Assembly (NCBI GenBank): GCA_001970955.1
Contig: MPUH01000086.1
Location: forward strand, 1 to 64,000
Length of the DNA stretch: 64,000 bases
Origin: Stentor coeruleus
Lineage: Eukaryota > Ciliophora > Heterotrichea > Heterotrichida > Stentoridae
Direction of reading: 5' to 3'
Below, piece after piece: positions 51,299 through 61,249 of the stretch. The position numbers and the translations under genes are program-made. The first letter of the stretch is position 1. Each line of letters opens with the position of its first letter. The notes under the pieces are model-generated. The model saw nothing but the letters and a program-made list of their open reading frames with translations, ran no database searches and was not told the origin of the DNA.

Positions 51299-54200
51299 TT
51301 AATAGTTTAAACCTGAGTCACGTTTAGCTTCAGTGAATTGAGATAATAGTTTATGACGAGCATCTTCAAAACTTTTAAGGGCTATACTTGTGGATTTTAA
51401 GTCAGAATGAGAGTTTTCTTTAGGCTTTTTAGGGCTAGAAAAATTCTCGTTGTTGAAATGAGGATTGTCTTGATTGAATTGCTCTTTAAGATGATGGTTT
51501 TCTTGACCTAGATCAGAAAGTCGGTCTACAAGCCAGTTGTTGTCGCTTTCGAGTTTGCTTAACATGAATGAAAGAAACTCGATTTCATATAGGACTTCAC
51601 CAAACTCTTCGTTTGGAATCTCAGAGTTGTCTTTCCACATCTCTTCAGTCCATTCAAGATGAGATTTCTCGTATTTTATAAACACTTCATGTGTAATTTC
51701 TTTAATTTTTCTTAGCATGTCGTTAAGTTTTTGAATCACCATGACGTAAGACCCATCAGAAAGTCCGAGCATTTTTTTATATTTTGCGATTTCTTCTTGA
51801 TATTCTCTCATACCTTTTTTATAACCACTGATCTCTTCGTTAAATCTAGTAAAACTTTGATGAAATCTTGAATTCTCTTGTTCAAACTGACTTACTTCAT
51901 CTTGATATCTTGCTAGTTCTTCTTTTAACTGAGCATTTTCTTCAGATACTCTCATGATTTCTTCAGTACACATTTTTAGCTCGGATTTGTATTGGGATAT
52001 ATCATTATTATGGTTCATGTTTTCATCCATAAGACGAGCAATTTCTTCTTGATAATGGATAAGTTCTTCTTTGTATCTAGGAATTTCTTCTTTATATCTC
52101 ATAACTTCTTCTTTACATTTTGGGAATTCTTGTGAGCATTTAAAAAGCTCATCTCTATATTTCGGGATTTCATCTTTGAATTTGAGTAGTTGTTCTTTAT
52201 AATATGAAATTTCTTTATTTGCTTTAAGAAGTTCTTCTTTAAGTTTAGAGATTTCTTGGGTACTTTTTAGTAATTCTTCTTTGTATTTGAGAAGTTCTTG
52301 GGTGGATTTTATATTATCTTCTTTTGATCTAGAAAACTCGGCACTGAAACGAGTATTTTCTTCTCTTGATTTATTATTTTCATCTTTATACCGAGAGAGT
52401 TCTTGGTTAAAACGTAAACTTTCTTCTTTATAAAATGAAAGTTCTTGGGTTTTGAGATGATTTTCTTCTAAAAGCTGTGTTATTTCTTGGTTACAACGAG
52501 AAACTTCATCTTTAGTTCGAGAAATCTCATGTACACTCCTCATAAGCTCATCTTTTAACTTAGGGAACTCTAGAGAAAACTTCTGGTTTTCCTCTTTAAG
52601 CCTCAAATACTCTTGTGAATATTTTTTATTATCTTCAACAACCCTTGAAAAATCCAAAGAAAACATCTGACTCTCATCTTTTACCCTATAAAGTTCCGCT
52701 TCAATATTTTGCCCATCTTCTTTAGCCTTATAAAGCTCATTTACTATCCTTTGATTCTCTTCTTTAGCTCTAAAAAGCTCATTAGCTATTTTCTGACATT
52801 CATCTCTAGCCCTATTAAGTTCTTGAACCATATTAGCCCTTTCTTCTTTAATCCTATTATTTTCTTGTATAATCCTAGCATTATCTTCTTTACCCTTTGT
52901 TATTTCTTGTAATAAAACCGTGTTTTGGGACTTTAAACTTGAGTTTTCATCCTTTAAATCGTTGAATTTGCTTTTAAAAATACTTGATTCTTCTTTAACT
53001 TCAGAGAATTTGCTTTTGACCTGAACTGATTCTTCTTTATATTCAGAAAGCTTAGCTTTGTATATTGATATTTCTTTAAGAAGGTCAGAATTACGTGATT
53101 TTACTTGAGAGATTTCATCTTTAGATTCAGAAATACGAACTAATATTTGACTAAGTTCTTTTTGTTGTTCAGAACATAAGGATTTATGTTGAGATAATTC
53201 GCCACGGAGAAGGTTGTTTTCTCTTTGAATTTCAATGAGTTCAGATTTTAAGTCTGTGGCGATTTCTTTTGATTTAACAATTTCTTCTTTAAGGTCATTT
53301 ATTTTCCCTTTAATCGTACTATTTTCATTATAACTTTCAGTTAAAAAATCTTTAGTTTTCATTAATTCTTCTTTTAAATCTGTATTTCTTTTTGTTGTAA
53401 TAATAATCTCATTTGCAATCTCAGTATTTCTCATTTTTACTTGTGACAGTTCTTCTCTTATTTCATTGACCTTAGATTTCAAAGAAGAATTTTCTTTAGC
53501 GATTTCTTGATTTAAAGTTTTCACATGAGTCATTTCATCTTTGAATTCATTAACTTTTCCTTTCAAACTTGTGTTTTCTTTACCTAAATCTATATTCAAA
53601 GCTTTGATTTCATCTTTAAGTTTGTCGTTGTTCCCTTTAATTGAATTATTTTCCCTTTGTAATTCGCTATTTTGATCGTAAAGGTTTTTGATTTCATTGT
53701 TTAGCTCTATGATTTTAGTTTTACTTAGTGATATATCATCTTTTTGTCCTTTGTTTTTGTTTTTTATTTGTAAAATTTCCTTTTGCAACTCGGTTTGTTT
53801 GGTTTTTAAAGAAGAAATTTCTTCTTTTAGGTCTTCGTTTTTGCTTTTTGATAATGAAAAGTCTTTTTGTAGGTCTGAACTGTAGGATTTTTGTTGGAGA
53901 AGGTCTTTTTGTAGTTCAGAATTGTAGGATTTTTGTTGAAGGAGTTCTTTTTGGAGTTCAGAAATAAAAGACTTTGCTTGGTTTATTTCACGGGAAAGCT
54001 CTGAGGAGAAGGATTTCGACTGTGATAGATCTTTTTGTAAGCTGTTTGCATGTGATTTAAGATCCTCAGCTTCACTTTTGGCCTCGTTAAGTTTCCCTTT
54101 AACGAAAACCAGCTCTTTTTGCAGTTCGTTATTAGAACTTTTCAGCTGCGAACTCTCATCTTTTAATTCAACAATTTTACCTTTACTTTCCTTAATTTCC

Positions 54201-55693
54201 TTCTGAAGTTCAGTATTAATCCCCTTAATTTCCCCATTTTGTTCCTTCATCTCAGTATTTTTACTCTTCATCAACATAACCTCCTTCTGTAAATCCCCAT
54301 TCATCGCTTTCATCTGAACGATTTCCTCTTTAAACTCCCCATTTTTCCCTCTTATCTGCCCTACCTCTTTTTGATACTCTAAAACTAACCCTTTCAATTT
54401 ACTATTTTCCTCTTTAATCTCATTATTCTCAGTTCTACTTCTCAATAATTCTCTTTGAAATTCATTATTTATAGATTTAGCTTGATTTAATTCCTTTTGA
54501 TAATCATTATTCATAAGCTTATTTTGATTGATCTCTTCTTTAAGTTCATTTGTTTTGTTTCTATTCTGTATAACTTCTTTTTGATACTCATTTGCCATGA
54601 CTTTTGCTTGGATATTTTCTTCTTTTAGTTCATTTAGTTTGTTTTTTAACAGGGAAATTTCTTTTTGAAAATCGGAATTTAAGGATTTTAATGTGTTGGT
54701 TTCATCTTTTTGTTCAGAAATTTTCGATTTTTGTTGGTTGGATTCTTTTTGCATTTCTTCGAGACGGTTTTTTAGTCTTTCGAATTCGTTTTCTTTTATT
54801 GAAAGGTCACGGTTGGCTATGGAGAGTTGGTTTTCGTATTCGTATAGGCTTTCTGTGAGCATTTCACTGCTTTTTTTCTCTTTCGCTTTGAGATCTTCGA
54901 TTGTGGATTTTAGTTGGGAGTTTTGTTTGGAGATTAGAAGGTTTTCATGGTAGAGGTCTTCGAGTTTGGTAGTTTCTTCGAGGGCTTCTTGGATTTTGAC
55001 CATTTGTTGAGAGTAGCTATCACATTTGTTTTGTAGGTCTTGGATATGAGATTCAAGGTCAGCTTTTTCAGACTTACTTTTATACATAACCGAATCAATC
55101 TCCGACTCCAACCCTTGCATGGATTTTTCATAATAAATAAATCTCTCTTCAGTCCTCTGTAAAAGTCTTCCAAGTTCTTTATCCCTTTCTAAGAACTTCT
55201 GACTGAAAAAGTCAAAAATTTTAATCTCACTCTGTTCCATATCCCTAAACTTCTGCATATCCTTATAATGAATCATCTCTAACTCTTGTATTTTTGACAT
55301 ATAAGGAAAGCTTGGACATGCTGTATTATCAAGAATCAAGCTTATCTTGCTAGCAACCCTATCCACAGAATCTAAAATATCAGCAATTGCCCTTGCGTAC
55401 TTTAAAGTTATATCATGACTATAAGAAATCCTGTCTAAAATCTCAGGTTGTGGTCTATCAGGATCTTCTGATTTCGGGGTTTTCATCTTAGCTTTTCGAT
55501 TGGCTTCATTTTGAATCCTCCAGATTTTCGCTGATGAATAAGGAAGCCCCGCTCTTTTTAAAGCCTTTTCTCGCATGATCTCGTACTTTACCACAAGCTC
55601 ATAAGGCAATGGAAATGAAAATAATAGTTCTTTTTATATCTTACCTTCGGCTACTTCTAGTAAATTCCCAACAGCTTCAACTTCCGTTGACAT
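51299..55693 (-). CDS. Giant coiled-coil protein, 1459 aa
   Basis: The true start is the ATG at 55691-55693 (MSTEVEAVGNLLEVAEE). The 15-nt intron GTAAGATATAAAAAG at 55630-55644 joins it to LLFSFPLPYELVVKYEIMRE; the long open frame alone has only a TTG start. The first 90 residues form a small basic module (KALKRAGLPYSSAKIWRIQ); the rest is coiled coil to about residue 1430. Within it are degenerate repeats of roughly 14 residues, for example ELQKDLLQQKSYNS-type units at 53860-53970 (42-bp DNA repeats) and KYKEELLKSTQEISKLKEE units. A rod of this length points to a cytoskeletal linker or fibre. Family unknown. Confidence 0.9.
53860..53975. repeat. 42-bp coding repeats
   Basis: Within the giant coiled-coil gene the unit TTTTTGTAGTTCAGAATTGT-like recurs at about 42-base intervals, encoding LLQQKSYNSELQKD. 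Longer, more diverged 14-residue periodicity spreads through much of the gene. Confidence 0.7.
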
Positions 55694-55942
55694 ATTTTGA
55701 TTTAAATATAGGTTTGAAAATGAAAAATACCTATAAATTTTCTATTCGATATATGATAATTTGATGATATTTCCCTATGATATAAATTATCTTGTTATCC
55801 GAATACAAAATCCTTCTTGCATACAATTTCAATAAAAATCTGCATTTCTATACATAAAACCATTAATACAGCCGGAAGTCCATAGTAAACTCTTAAAGTT
55901 TATTTATCATATAAAAGCCACAAATTTAAATATAACAAATAA

Positions 55943-57106
55943 ATGCCTAGAACTTCACGTTTGACTTGCAACAAAATCCTTGGGAATTTTTTCGTTCTTT
56001 TTGTCCTTATGGTAATATCATTTGTGTATTTCAATGTTATTAAAATCTATGGACCAAGACACGAAGGTAATTTATATATCAAAAAATATATAGGNATATC
56101 ATTTGTGTATTTCAATGTTATTAAAATCTATGGACCAAGACACGAAGGTAATTTATATACAGAACCCATTATAAAAGTGTTTCTTTGTACTTTTCATACG
56201 AGTTTGTTTATGCTTCTATGGAGTTTCTTTAAAGCTATGCTAACTGACCCTGGGATAGTCCCACCTTTATGGGGTTTTTATATGGGGGATTCTGAAAATA
56301 AACGAAGAAGGTATTGCTTGATGTGTCACGTCTTTAAACCAGAGCGATGTCATCATTGTTCAGCTTGCAATCGTTGTGTATTAAACATGGATCATCACTG
56401 CCGTAACCTCTAATCAGCTTGGATAAACAACTGTGTAGGTTTCTACAATCGGAAATTTTTCATCCTATTATTAGTCTACGTCTTACTCTCAAGTTATCAA
56501 TCCGTTTTTTCCCTATCTTTCCCAGTCTACGAAAAAATCATCAAGGTAGCTAACACAAGAAGAATCGACCGTTATGATGACCTTATACTATTCGCAGCAT
56601 TTTCTTTAACTTTACTCTTGACAATAACAATAACCTTATTTTTCAAATTCCATACAAAATTAATTCTAACAAATTCTACGACAATAGAAAGTATGGATAA
56701 AAAAAATTCAGTAAAAGATACTTATGATAAAGGATTAAAAGCTAATTGGCTTCAAGTGTTTGGAAAAAATAAATGGCTTTGGATTTTACCTGTGACTGGG
56801 ATTTCAGGAAAACCTATAGGTGATGGGGTAATATGGACACAAGAAAGTATTAATCATGTGGATGAAGATGTTCCTGATAATGAAAATGATGTGAGAAAAA
56901 GTTTAACATTAAGTGGGACTGGGAATATTGCGCAAATATTAGCTAAAGAGAATAAAATCCAAGGAAGTCCTAAAATTGGCCCTGCACCTAAAGGATTTGA
57001 ACAGTTCCGTCAAGCGGAACTTAAGAAAAAAGAAGATAATGATATGAAAATATCGTCGATAGACTCACAGATGCTTCCTAAACACTTAAATAATAGGATG
57101 AAGTAA
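55943..57106 (+). CDS. DHHC palmitoyltransferase
   Basis: Integral-membrane S-acyltransferase. Membrane helix ILGNFFVLFVLMVISFVYF, DPG motif LTDPGIVPP, cysteine-rich domain YCLMCHVFKPERCHHCSACN, RCVLNMDHHC|PWINNCVGFYN, two later helices, and TTIES (the family's TTxE motif). Two 15-nt introns: GTAATTTATATACAG at 56148-56162, and GTAACCTCTAATCAG at 56403-56417, which splits the Pro codon right after DHHC and carries an in-frame stop. An N at 56095 sits between two copies of the first exon end offset by 81 bp; counting it once gives 350 residues. It faces the giant coiled-coil gene across a 249-bp divergent promoter. Confidence 0.92.
56015..56158. repeat. Duplicated flank around N at 56095
   Basis: Sequence from 56015 recurs from 56096. 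The first copy trails off into ATCAAAAAATATATAGG before the N, while the second continues through the intron into the gene. Most likely two overlapping contig ends joined with an N. Confidence 0.8.
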
Positions 57107-57149
57107 TATATTTATATCTAAATTATTAGAAATTCTTAAGTTTGGAATT

Positions 57150-58110
57150 TTATATGAATATACTTGATATTTGTTCTTCTTCAAGTATTTCATGTTTTAT
57201 TATGCTTTTTAATAAGACACTAGTCCATATATTTTCAAAGCTTTCAAGGTCTTCAGCACTTATGTGGGTCTTATGCATTTTTTGTGAAGGAAACTATTAG
57301 AGATTTCATAGTATCATAAACCTTGAATATTAATGAGGAATCTGAAGGTGTTGCTGATTTTATTGGAATCACAGAGTTCAATTAGAGAATTTATATTTTC
57401 AAATATAAACTGCCTAAGTAAAGTTTTCAACATAAAATCAGGATTATGAGTTACTATCAATATTTTATTAACAAAGGTATATCTTTATAAGTCTTATACT
57501 AAGTACAGACTTAAAAATTCTACCAACTTCAAGTTTACTAAAATTGTAATGAGATAAATTTTCACTTATTTTTGCTAAGTATTCATCTAAATCTGGAAAC
57601 CATGTTAAAAGTAGTTTTGCATTGTATTAAAGTTTTCTTAAAAATTTCCGTCAGTTGGGTTACGTTTAAAAGATATCGGCCAGGTGCAGATTTCAGGGTT
57701 TTTGCATTATTAACTGGCCAAAGAAGTCAAAATTTTCGAGGGTTATGGATTCACGCATTAACCTAAGTTTAATGAAAAAATCAGTGTTTTCTTGAGGGAC
57801 ACTAACTCATATTATGGACCGTATTGTCGGTAAAAGTTCTCGGCTATAGAAATCTTCATCAGCATTCGGAATCTTATAATCCTAATAAAATCCTTCCATG
57901 AATAAGTCACATCCCTTATAAGCCTTCCAGCCTATTTCAATAATAAATAAAGTAAAAAAGTTATATAACTATATGCGCTCAAAACAGTTTTCTTGTAATA
58001 ATTTTTCATATCCTTCCCCAACTTTCACATAAATCTCTTTAGCCTGATCTGCAACCCTAATAATTTCTGCCAAGTCCTTAAACTATCATGGCTGCCTTAT
58101 AAAAATCATA
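57150..58110 (-). pseudogene. Decayed gene, family unknown
   Basis: Minus-strand stretches read as good protein in shifting frames. From the 5' side: KDLAEIIRVADQAKEIYVKV, EIGWKAYKGCDLFMEGFY, IPNADEDFYSRELLPTI, LRLMRESITLENFDFFGQLI, then LDEYLAKISENLSHYNFSKL, TLLRQFIFENINSLIELCD and HISAEDLESFENIWTSVLL. Many stops and frame changes separate them and no intron pattern rescues them. It is a broken host-type gene. I do not recognise the family. Confidence 0.55.
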
Positions 58111-58495
58111 TCCCCTAAATTAAATCACTTAAAATGCTTTAGATTTTCAAAAAAAAATCAGCCTGTCACCATTACTCTATTTTATCTTTACCTTTTTATT
58201 TTAAACCCTTAAACTTTACCAAGAACTATCAAATCCTTATATTTTAACAACTTCAAATAACCAAGTAATTAATTAAAAATTCAAGTCATATACAAAATCT
58301 TAAAATATATTCTTTTAGTCAAATTTCTTCAAACTAATTAAAATCATGATTAATAGTATATATATTTTTTATCTATATTCTAATAAGAAGTTGTGATAAA
58401 CTATTTTATATTTTTTATTTAACTAATGATGGCTGTTAGCCTCAGTTTTATTATTTGATTGCTTTATTCTTGAAAAAATAATAATAGTTTGCTAA
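58111..58495. other. Upstream region of the DYRK gene
   Basis: C-rich and G-poor to about 58330, then A+T rich. No gene seen. Confidence 0.4.
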
Positions 58496-59881
58496 ATGAT
58501 CCAAGAGAGAAAATGTGAGGTTGGAATCAGGATCGGGAATTCAATTACAAAGATCACACCATCTGAAATAAGAGCAAGGAATCATATACATAGAAGGATT
58601 ATCAGTAATATTACAGTATCTTCAATGACTTTGCTTCCTACATGCAGATCTAGTATGCAGTTATCATCCTATCCTTGTCCATTATTAACACCTCAATCTT
58701 GTAGTGGCAAAAAGGAAAGTCCACTAAAAAGAATGTCTTTAGATCAAAGACCTGTGCTTGCACCTGCTACAGAAATAAAAAAAAACCTTATTAAGCATTT
58801 TGGAATGTCGCCGCAAATGGCGCTAACAAAATTTTCAGAACTACTAACACCATATGAGAAAAAGGAGATAACAAGATATAAAAACATTTACTTCATGAGA
58901 AAAAAGTATTCAGGGCATATTGGGGCTTATACAAGTACAGAAGGTGATTATGTCTGGGAATTTGGAGATCATATAAGCTATAGATACGAAATCCTTAGTC
59001 GTATAGATTCAGGGAGTTTTGGGCAAGTACTCAGATGTATGGACCATAAGACTCTTCAAGAAGTCGCTATAAAAATATTAAAAAAATCACATCAATCCAA
59101 ACGTCAAGGGCTAAATGAGTGCAAAATCGCTTTTTTGCTAAATGAAGATAATCAGGAAAATCATTGCATTGGGAAAATTAAACGCAAATTTGAATTCCGC
59201 TTTCACTTTTTTATAGTTTTTGAGCTACTGAGTATTAATTTGTTTGATTTTATGGCTAAAAACAACTTCAAGCCACTTAGTGTGAGCATTACTAAGAGAA
59301 TTACTGTGCAGTTATTGAGAGGACTTAGTCATATGCACAATTTACAGATTATTCATTGTGATTTAAAGCCTGAAAATATTGTTTTTAAGCATTCAAATAA
59401 GTCAAGTATTAGGATTATTGATTTTGGAACCTCATGTTTTTTTAATGCTAGGGTTTATACTTATATACAAAGTAGGATATATAGATCTCCTGAAATTGTA
59501 TTACAAATATCATATAATGAAGCAATCGATATTTGGAGTTTAGGGTGCATTGTTTTTGAAATGCTTACAGGAAACCCACCTTTTACAGGAAACTCTGAAA
59601 GGGAACTTATGACTTCTATGATAAATGTTTTAGGTATGCCTCCAGAGGATTTAATAAAAAAAGCTAAAGCTAAGTTTGTTATAGACAATGCAGAAATCAA
59701 ACCAGCTAGTCGTCCTTTATCAAGATTGCTTTCAGATAAAAGCCCTTATATAATAGAATTTATTGAAAAATGCTTGAAATGGCGAGCTGAAGAAAGAATA
59801 ACTGCAAAAGAAGGTCTGAGGTCGAATTGGATACAATGCATTCATTCTAAGCAATCCTCTCTGCTAAACACTAGTCTCTAA
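58496..59881 (+). CDS. DYRK-family protein kinase
   Basis: 461 residues. The DYRK N-terminal segment (LLTPYEKKEITRYKNIYFM, then DYVWEFGDHISYRYEIL) precedes the kinase domain at about 160-450. Features: IDSGSFGQV loop, EVAIKILK lysine, HCDLKPENIVF (HCD is usual for DYRKs), IIDFGTSCF and the activation-loop YTYIQSRIYRSPE, where the second Tyr is autophosphorylated in the family. WSLGCIVFEMLTG and a short C-terminal tail close it. This is the class II (DYRK2/Pom1) pattern; such kinases control cell polarity, size and cytokinesis. The Cys/Ser-rich N-terminal 90 residues are unique. Confidence 0.93.
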   Translation: MIQERKCEVGIRIGNSITKITPSEIRARNHIHRRIISNITVSSMTLLPTCRSSMQLSSYPCPLLTPQSCSGKKESPLKRMSLDQRPVLAPATEIKKNLIKHFGMSPQMALTKFSELLTPYEKKEITRYKNIYFMRKKYSGHIGAYTSTEGDYVWEFGDHISYRYEILSRIDSGSFGQVLRCMDHKTLQEVAIKILKKSHQSKRQGLNECKIAFLLNEDNQENHCIGKIKRKFEFRFHFFIVFELLSINLFDFMAKNNFKPLSVSITKRITVQLLRGLSHMHNLQIIHCDLKPENIVFKHSNKSSIRIIDFGTSCFFNARVYTYIQSRIYRSPEIVLQISYNEAIDIWSLGCIVFEMLTGNPPFTGNSERELMTSMINVLGMPPEDLIKKAKAKFVIDNAEIKPASRPLSRLLSDKSPYIIEFIEKCLKWRAEERITAKEGLRSNWIQCIHSKQSSLLNTSL

Positions 59882-60091
59882 AAGGTATTTATAGTTAATA
59901 ATCAATATAAAAATTTAATATTATGATTGAATTTTATATATCATTTATCGGCTTTTAAGATGTTCAAAAATTGATCATTAGAGAAATTCTATAAAAACTA
60001 TCAAAATAACCTCAAAATCCCCAAGCCCGAACTATCATTTCTCCAAAATTAAACATAAATAGTATAAACAATAACAAATCTTCCCCTATAA

Positions 60092-60499
60092 ATGGATCTC
60101 ACCTTTGTAGCAAATTATGACAGTAAAGCAGTAATTAAACTAGCAGGCTTAGGTTATAATCTTGATGCTCTTTTCCTTCTCTGCCAAGAGCTTTTAAATT
60201 TACAAAGTGACCTCAAATTAGATAATGGGGACTTAAGAGATTTAGTCTTTCGAATGAAAAGTTGTTATAATTACATAAATTAAAATTCTGCTGATCTCAA
60301 ACTTAGATGTGAAGATGCAAGTCCTTCAAGGATAACTTTCCAACCAAATGGATTCAAGACAATATTTTACTTTACCCGTTGTGAAGGGCAAAACGAAGTC
60401 CCATTTAAAGAAGCGTAATTTTTCTGCGAAGTTTGTGGACCAGGTTGCATAAAAAAAGAAATAAAATCCCACATAGCATATGCGCATAAGAATGAATAA
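60092..60499 (+). pseudogene. C2H2-type zinc-finger gene with two in-frame TAA codons
   Basis: A single frame from ATG 60092 to TAA 60497-60499 reads as protein: NYDSKAVIKLAGLGYNLDAL, ELLNLQSDLKLDNGDLRDLV, then (after TAA at 60281) DLKLRCEDASPSRITFQPNG and YFTRCEGQNEVPFKEA. After a second TAA comes FFCEVCGPGC and IKKEIKSHIAYAHKNE, a CxxC...Hx4H finger. No frameshift is needed, and no 15-16 nt GT-AG intron removes either stop; a 17-nt candidate at the second stop would lose the finger. Either a dead gene, an assembly fault, or a 63-residue product alone. Confidence 0.5.
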
Positions 60500-60508
60500 G
60501 ATTATATT

Positions 60509-60937
60509 TTATGATAGATTTTGTTTTTTCATTGGGCTTAGATGTTTTTTCGGCATACTCAACCGTTTTATAAGCTGTTTTTGCGAACTAGCCACTTTAC
60601 GATTGATTAATGGGGAAATATAGATGGAGTTATCTGGACCTCGAAGATTACTATAAAAGGTGCTTTTGTTTGGGTTTGCGAATAACCCTCCATGATTGTA
60701 TCCAACGTATGTGTCTCTTCCTGAACCATCATAGTTGTATTTTAAAGCTTTTGAGTCAATACGAGGAACACTTCGGGTTTTATTCATTCTACTCACTCTA
60801 GATTCATCAGCAAACTTGTATGGGTATTGGCTTCTGAAAAAACCTCCATTTGTTGTTGAAATATATTGATCTCGTCCTTCACCATTTGGGAAATAATGGG
60901 AGACTTTTGAGTAAAAATTGTTACCAGTTAGACTCAT
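60509..60937 (-). CDS. GRDxY-motif protein, 142 aa
   Basis: I take the ATG at 60935-60937 (MSLTGNNFYSKVSHYFPNG) as start; the frame runs 19 codons further to another ATG at 60994, but that stretch is low complexity and overlaps another ORF. Two copies of a Gly-rich motif occur, GRDQYISTTNGGFF and GRDTYVGYNHGGLF, with a third weaker one, GPDNSIYIS. The tail is basic (KRLSMPKKHLSPMKKQ). Motifs of the form GRDxYI..NGG recur in ciliate and flagellate cytoskeletal proteins as far as I recall, so an axonemal or cortical role is inferred. Confidence 0.7.
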   Translation of the reverse strand: MSLTGNNFYSKVSHYFPNGEGRDQYISTTNGGFFRSQYPYKFADESRVSRMNKTRSVPRIDSKALKYNYDGSGRDTYVGYNHGGLFANPNKSTFYSNLRGPDNSIYISPLINRKVASSQKQLIKRLSMPKKHLSPMKKQNLS

Positions 60938-61223
60938 ATTTTTTAAGTAAATGAAAAGCTTTTTGATATAAAAACATTCTTTTTGGTATTTCATTTATGG
61001 GGTTAAGTAAATTGTAGTATTTTATTTGATATTTGTTAAACTTTCGCAAGAATATAAGCCGACAACTTTTAATATTTTTTTTATTTTTAAATAATTTGTA
61101 TAGTTCCATTGAATCTTTTATTAAACTAGAAGTATTCATAATAAGTCTACATATGATATACTGAGCTTTATGATTCTTCATTTTCATTGTAAGTTGTACT
61201 TGGTCAATATGGCTTATTTTCAT
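60921..61223 (-). CDS. Possible small helical protein, 100 aa
   Basis: Open frame with a good ATG, charged and helical: IICRLIMNTSSLIKDSMELY, RLIFLRKFNKYQIKYYNLL and YQKAFHLLKKYESNW. The pattern recalls LYR-type mitochondrial accessory proteins (MELYKLFK) but the match is weak. It overlaps the GRDxY gene by 17 bp on the same strand and starts 26 bp from the kinase at 61250, so it may be chance. Confidence 0.3.
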   Translation of the reverse strand: MKISHIDQVQLTMKMKNHKAQYIICRLIMNTSSLIKDSMELYKLFKNKKNIKSCRLIFLRKFNKYQIKYYNLLNPINEIPKRMFLYQKAFHLLKKYESNW

Positions 61224-61249
61224 ATGAGTTCATTCAAATAACTAATAAA

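Noticed and set aside
51299-55609. TTG as start of the giant coiled-coil gene
   Set aside because: A spliced upstream exon supplies a proper ATG at 55691-55693.
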